Source: Candidatus Magasanikbacteria bacterium RIFCSPHIGHO2_02_FULL_50_9b (GTDB lineage: Bacteria > Patescibacteriota > Patescibacteriia > Magasanikbacterales > 2-02-FULL-50-9b). Taken from it: a stretch of 22,243 nt of DNA. The stretch is from the NCBI GenBank assembly GCA_001782975.1, contig MFQD01000001.1, positions 1 to 22,243 of the forward strand. Direction: 5' to 3'. The position numbers and the translations under genes were made by a program. The first letter of the stretch is position 1. Each line of letters opens with the position of its first letter. The notes beneath the pieces are model-generated. The model was not told where the DNA came from, made no database searches, and saw only the letters and a program-made list of their open reading frames with translations. Of the stretch, positions 20,736-22,243 are shown one piece after another.

Positions 20736-22243
20736 ATGAGCGACCGCATCGAACTTCGGGTTCATCACTTTATCGCAGAAGGGCGGGACGAGTCAAAGTC
20801 GCACGTTTTGCTTGAAATTGCGCAACCTGCGCCGAACGAACTGTCGACGCACGGTCATTTTTTTGCGCTCGCCGAACTTTCCAATGCAACACCAAAAACG
20901 ATTCAGATGGTTCGTGCATGGATTGAATTCGCAATCGAAGGGTATTACAAAAGCGTCCCGACAAGCATTGAATCACATTTTGAAACAATTTTAAATCAGC
21001 TGAACATGCAAAGCACGCTGTATTTGAAGCAGCATGCCCACGAATCTGTGCATGTGGCGATTGCGGCGGTGTGTCATTCAAATTTGTATCTTGCAATTCA
21101 TGGCCAGCCGGCAGCACTTTTGTTATATCGCAAAAATGACGTGTGGCAGTGGATGGATTTGGTTGAGCAGCAGGAGGCGGGCGCGCAACCGGCCGGACAG
21201 CTTTTTTCAAATGTGGTGAATGGCTCGATGCGCGTTGATGACCGATTTCTGCTCGCCACGCCACGCGTCATTGAATTTTTCAGTGCCGATCGCTTGGCAA
21301 AAATTTCTGATGGTAAATCTATCGAGGAAGTAAACGAGCACATGGGACGTATCTTGAGTGGATTGTCATCTGAATATTCGTTTGCCGGCGTGTGGCTCCG
21401 CCATGCTCGATCATTTGACGAAGCACAGGAAGCGGCAGCTTTGGGTGCAGCCACGCGTGGAGCGACGCAAAAAGCCGATATTTCCATGGCTGACCTCATG
21501 AACAAAACAAAATCAACGGCCACTATTCTGGCGCCACCCGTGCTCATGATTCCAAAAGATAAAATTATCACGAACATCTTGCAATTAGCTCGTCGAGGAA
21601 TCATGAGTGGCGCGGCACTGACGCGCACCGGGATACGGTACTTGATTTCATTTGTAAAAAAACAACGACCCGCAGCAATTACGCAGGCATTTGCTCATCG
21701 AAAGCCGCTTGCACTGTCGCTACGCGAAAAAAAATCTGAGTTCTCTGCGCGTTACCGCGCGTTGCCGCAGCGGCGTAAACAAGTGTTGCTGGGTGCCAGC
21801 GGTGTACTGCTCATCACGCTCATTGCCATTGGTTCTATTGCGTTCGTTAATTCAAATTCGTCGGCACGCCAAGCCGAAACGGCACAGCTCGAACTGGTCA
21901 ATGAAAAACTGCGCGCCGCTGATGATTTATTCACCTATCAAAACGAACCGGCAGCTCGTGCTGCTTTTGCAGAAGCAGAAACATTTTTTGCTGCGCTTCC
22001 CAGACGCGCACGCACGAGCGATGACGGCGAAACAACGGCTGCCACTCTGTTTGAAAAACGAAATAAAATTTTTCGCATTGCAGCCGTCTCGCTGTCGGCC
22101 GTCGCCAGCACTGAATCACTGACCGCGACTGATGTCGTTGCGTTTAACGCACAGGTAGCTGTTTTGTCCGGCGCTGATCTGTATTCGATCAAGGACGGCG
22201 CAAAAAAAATCGCTGAAATCCCGAATGCACGCGCGCTCTATTT
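20736..22243 (+). CDS. Membrane protein with inactive PP2C-like N-terminal domain (C-terminus beyond window)
   Basis: This frame is open from ATG 20736 to the window edge (502 codons, no stop). Residues ~1-235 resemble a PP2C-type phosphatase fold: GHFFALAELSNAT (40-52) sits where GxxFavaDGmGG is expected, and VDDRFLLATPRV (167-178) where D-x-LLL-x-TDGL is expected. The metal-binding aspartates of both motifs (DG) are replaced, so it is probably a pseudophosphatase. A basic stretch (PQRRKQ, ~343-349) precedes one membrane helix (~350-371), indicating a cytoplasmic N-terminus. A likely coiled coil (~378-410) and the start of an external domain follow. The match is by pattern and order of motifs; the whole may be a Patescibacteria-specific sensor. 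It is divergent from the regulator operon. Confidence 0.75.
   Translation, partial: MSDRIELRVHHFIAEGRDESKSHVLLEIAQPAPNELSTHGHFFALAELSNATPKTIQMVRAWIEFAIEGYYKSVPTSIESHFETILNQLNMQSTLYLKQHAHESVHVAIAAVCHSNLYLAIHGQPAALLLYRKNDVWQWMDLVEQQEAGAQPAGQLFSNVVNGSMRVDDRFLLATPRVIEFFSADRLAKISDGKSIEEVNEHMGRILSGLSSEYSFAGVWLRHARSFDEAQEAAALGAATRGATQKADISMADLMNKTKSTATILAPPVLMIPKDKIITNILQLARRGIMSGAALTRTGIRYLISFVKKQRPAAITQAFAHRKPLALSLREKKSEFSARYRALPQRRKQVLLGASGVLLITLIAIGSIAFVNSNSSARQAETAQLELVNEKLRAADDLFTYQNEPAARAAFAEAETFFAALPRRARTSDDGETTAATLFEKRNKIFRIAAVSLSAVASTESLTATDVVAFNAQVAVLSGADLYSIKDGAKKIAEIPNARALY

Noticed and set aside
20670..20768. N-terminal extension of the regulator to 20768
   Set aside because: It would start upstream of the minus-strand promoter at 20704-20732 and has no similarity to the winged-helix start, which begins at the ATG at 20669.
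20770..21264. Minus-strand frame of 164 aa, and another at 21098-21628
   Set aside because: Both are antisense to the continuous plus-strand PP2C-like frame, which has a good promoter and recognisable motif order.

Overview
The window looks like chromosomal DNA from a small-genome bacterium of the Candidate Phyla Radiation (Patescibacteria). This is inferred from gene content: a DUF4012 protein, a single-chain class II glycyl-tRNA synthetase, a shortened TsaB-like protein, a winged-helix/nucleotidyltransferase-like regulator, a lone MreB and a prepilin peptidase. It also fits the scarcity of Shine-Dalgarno motifs and the very tight packing. TGA is used repeatedly as a stop, so the code is the standard bacterial one and not the UGA=Gly code of Gracilibacteria/SR1. 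No phage, IS, CRISPR or integron was seen.

Region 1 (1-3935) is a set of small units. On the minus strand lie a truncated secreted Lys/Pro-rich protein, a prepilin peptidase, a secreted CAP-domain protein, an unknown 170-aa protein and, further right, an Asp/Glu racemase family protein. One four-helix membrane protein is on the plus strand. Several promoters lie so close to the start codon that the mRNAs should be leaderless or nearly so.

Region 2 (3973-5616, minus) reads as one transcript: promoter, tRNA-Thr(UGU), PD-(D/E)XK nuclease-like protein, ribosomal protein L33 (rpmG), a DUF1189-like membrane protein, hairpin, tRNA-Trp(CCA), terminator. Region 3 (5659-7154, minus) is an ABC-F translation factor with its own near-consensus promoter.

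Region 4 (7169-20732, minus) is a run of 12 protein genes with almost no gaps and many overlaps, four of them 4-nt ATGA junctions. Order: regulator, TsaB-like, GT2 membrane glycosyltransferase, DUF4012, mreB, GT4 glycosyltransferase, DNA polymerase III delta', seven-Asp-box lipoprotein-like propeller, frr, glyS, M16 peptidase, tpiA, TPR membrane protein (13 counting the regulator). No terminator is visible after the TPR gene, and tRNA-Thr(GGU), two unusual structured repeat elements, tRNA-Tyr(GUA) and a 20-bp-stem terminator follow. The run mixes envelope synthesis and shape, translation, glycolysis and replication.

Region 5 (20736-end, plus) is a divergent, incomplete gene for a membrane protein with a PP2C-like but probably inactive cytoplasmic domain. 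Its promoter and that of the minus-strand operon share an almost symmetric -10 element.

The most unusual find is the pair of related, oppositely oriented ~130-nt elements between the two tRNA genes at 7302-7596. Their cores are conserved (two boxes at identical spacing), while the internal hairpin and the long closing stem differ in sequence but stay self-complementary in each copy.
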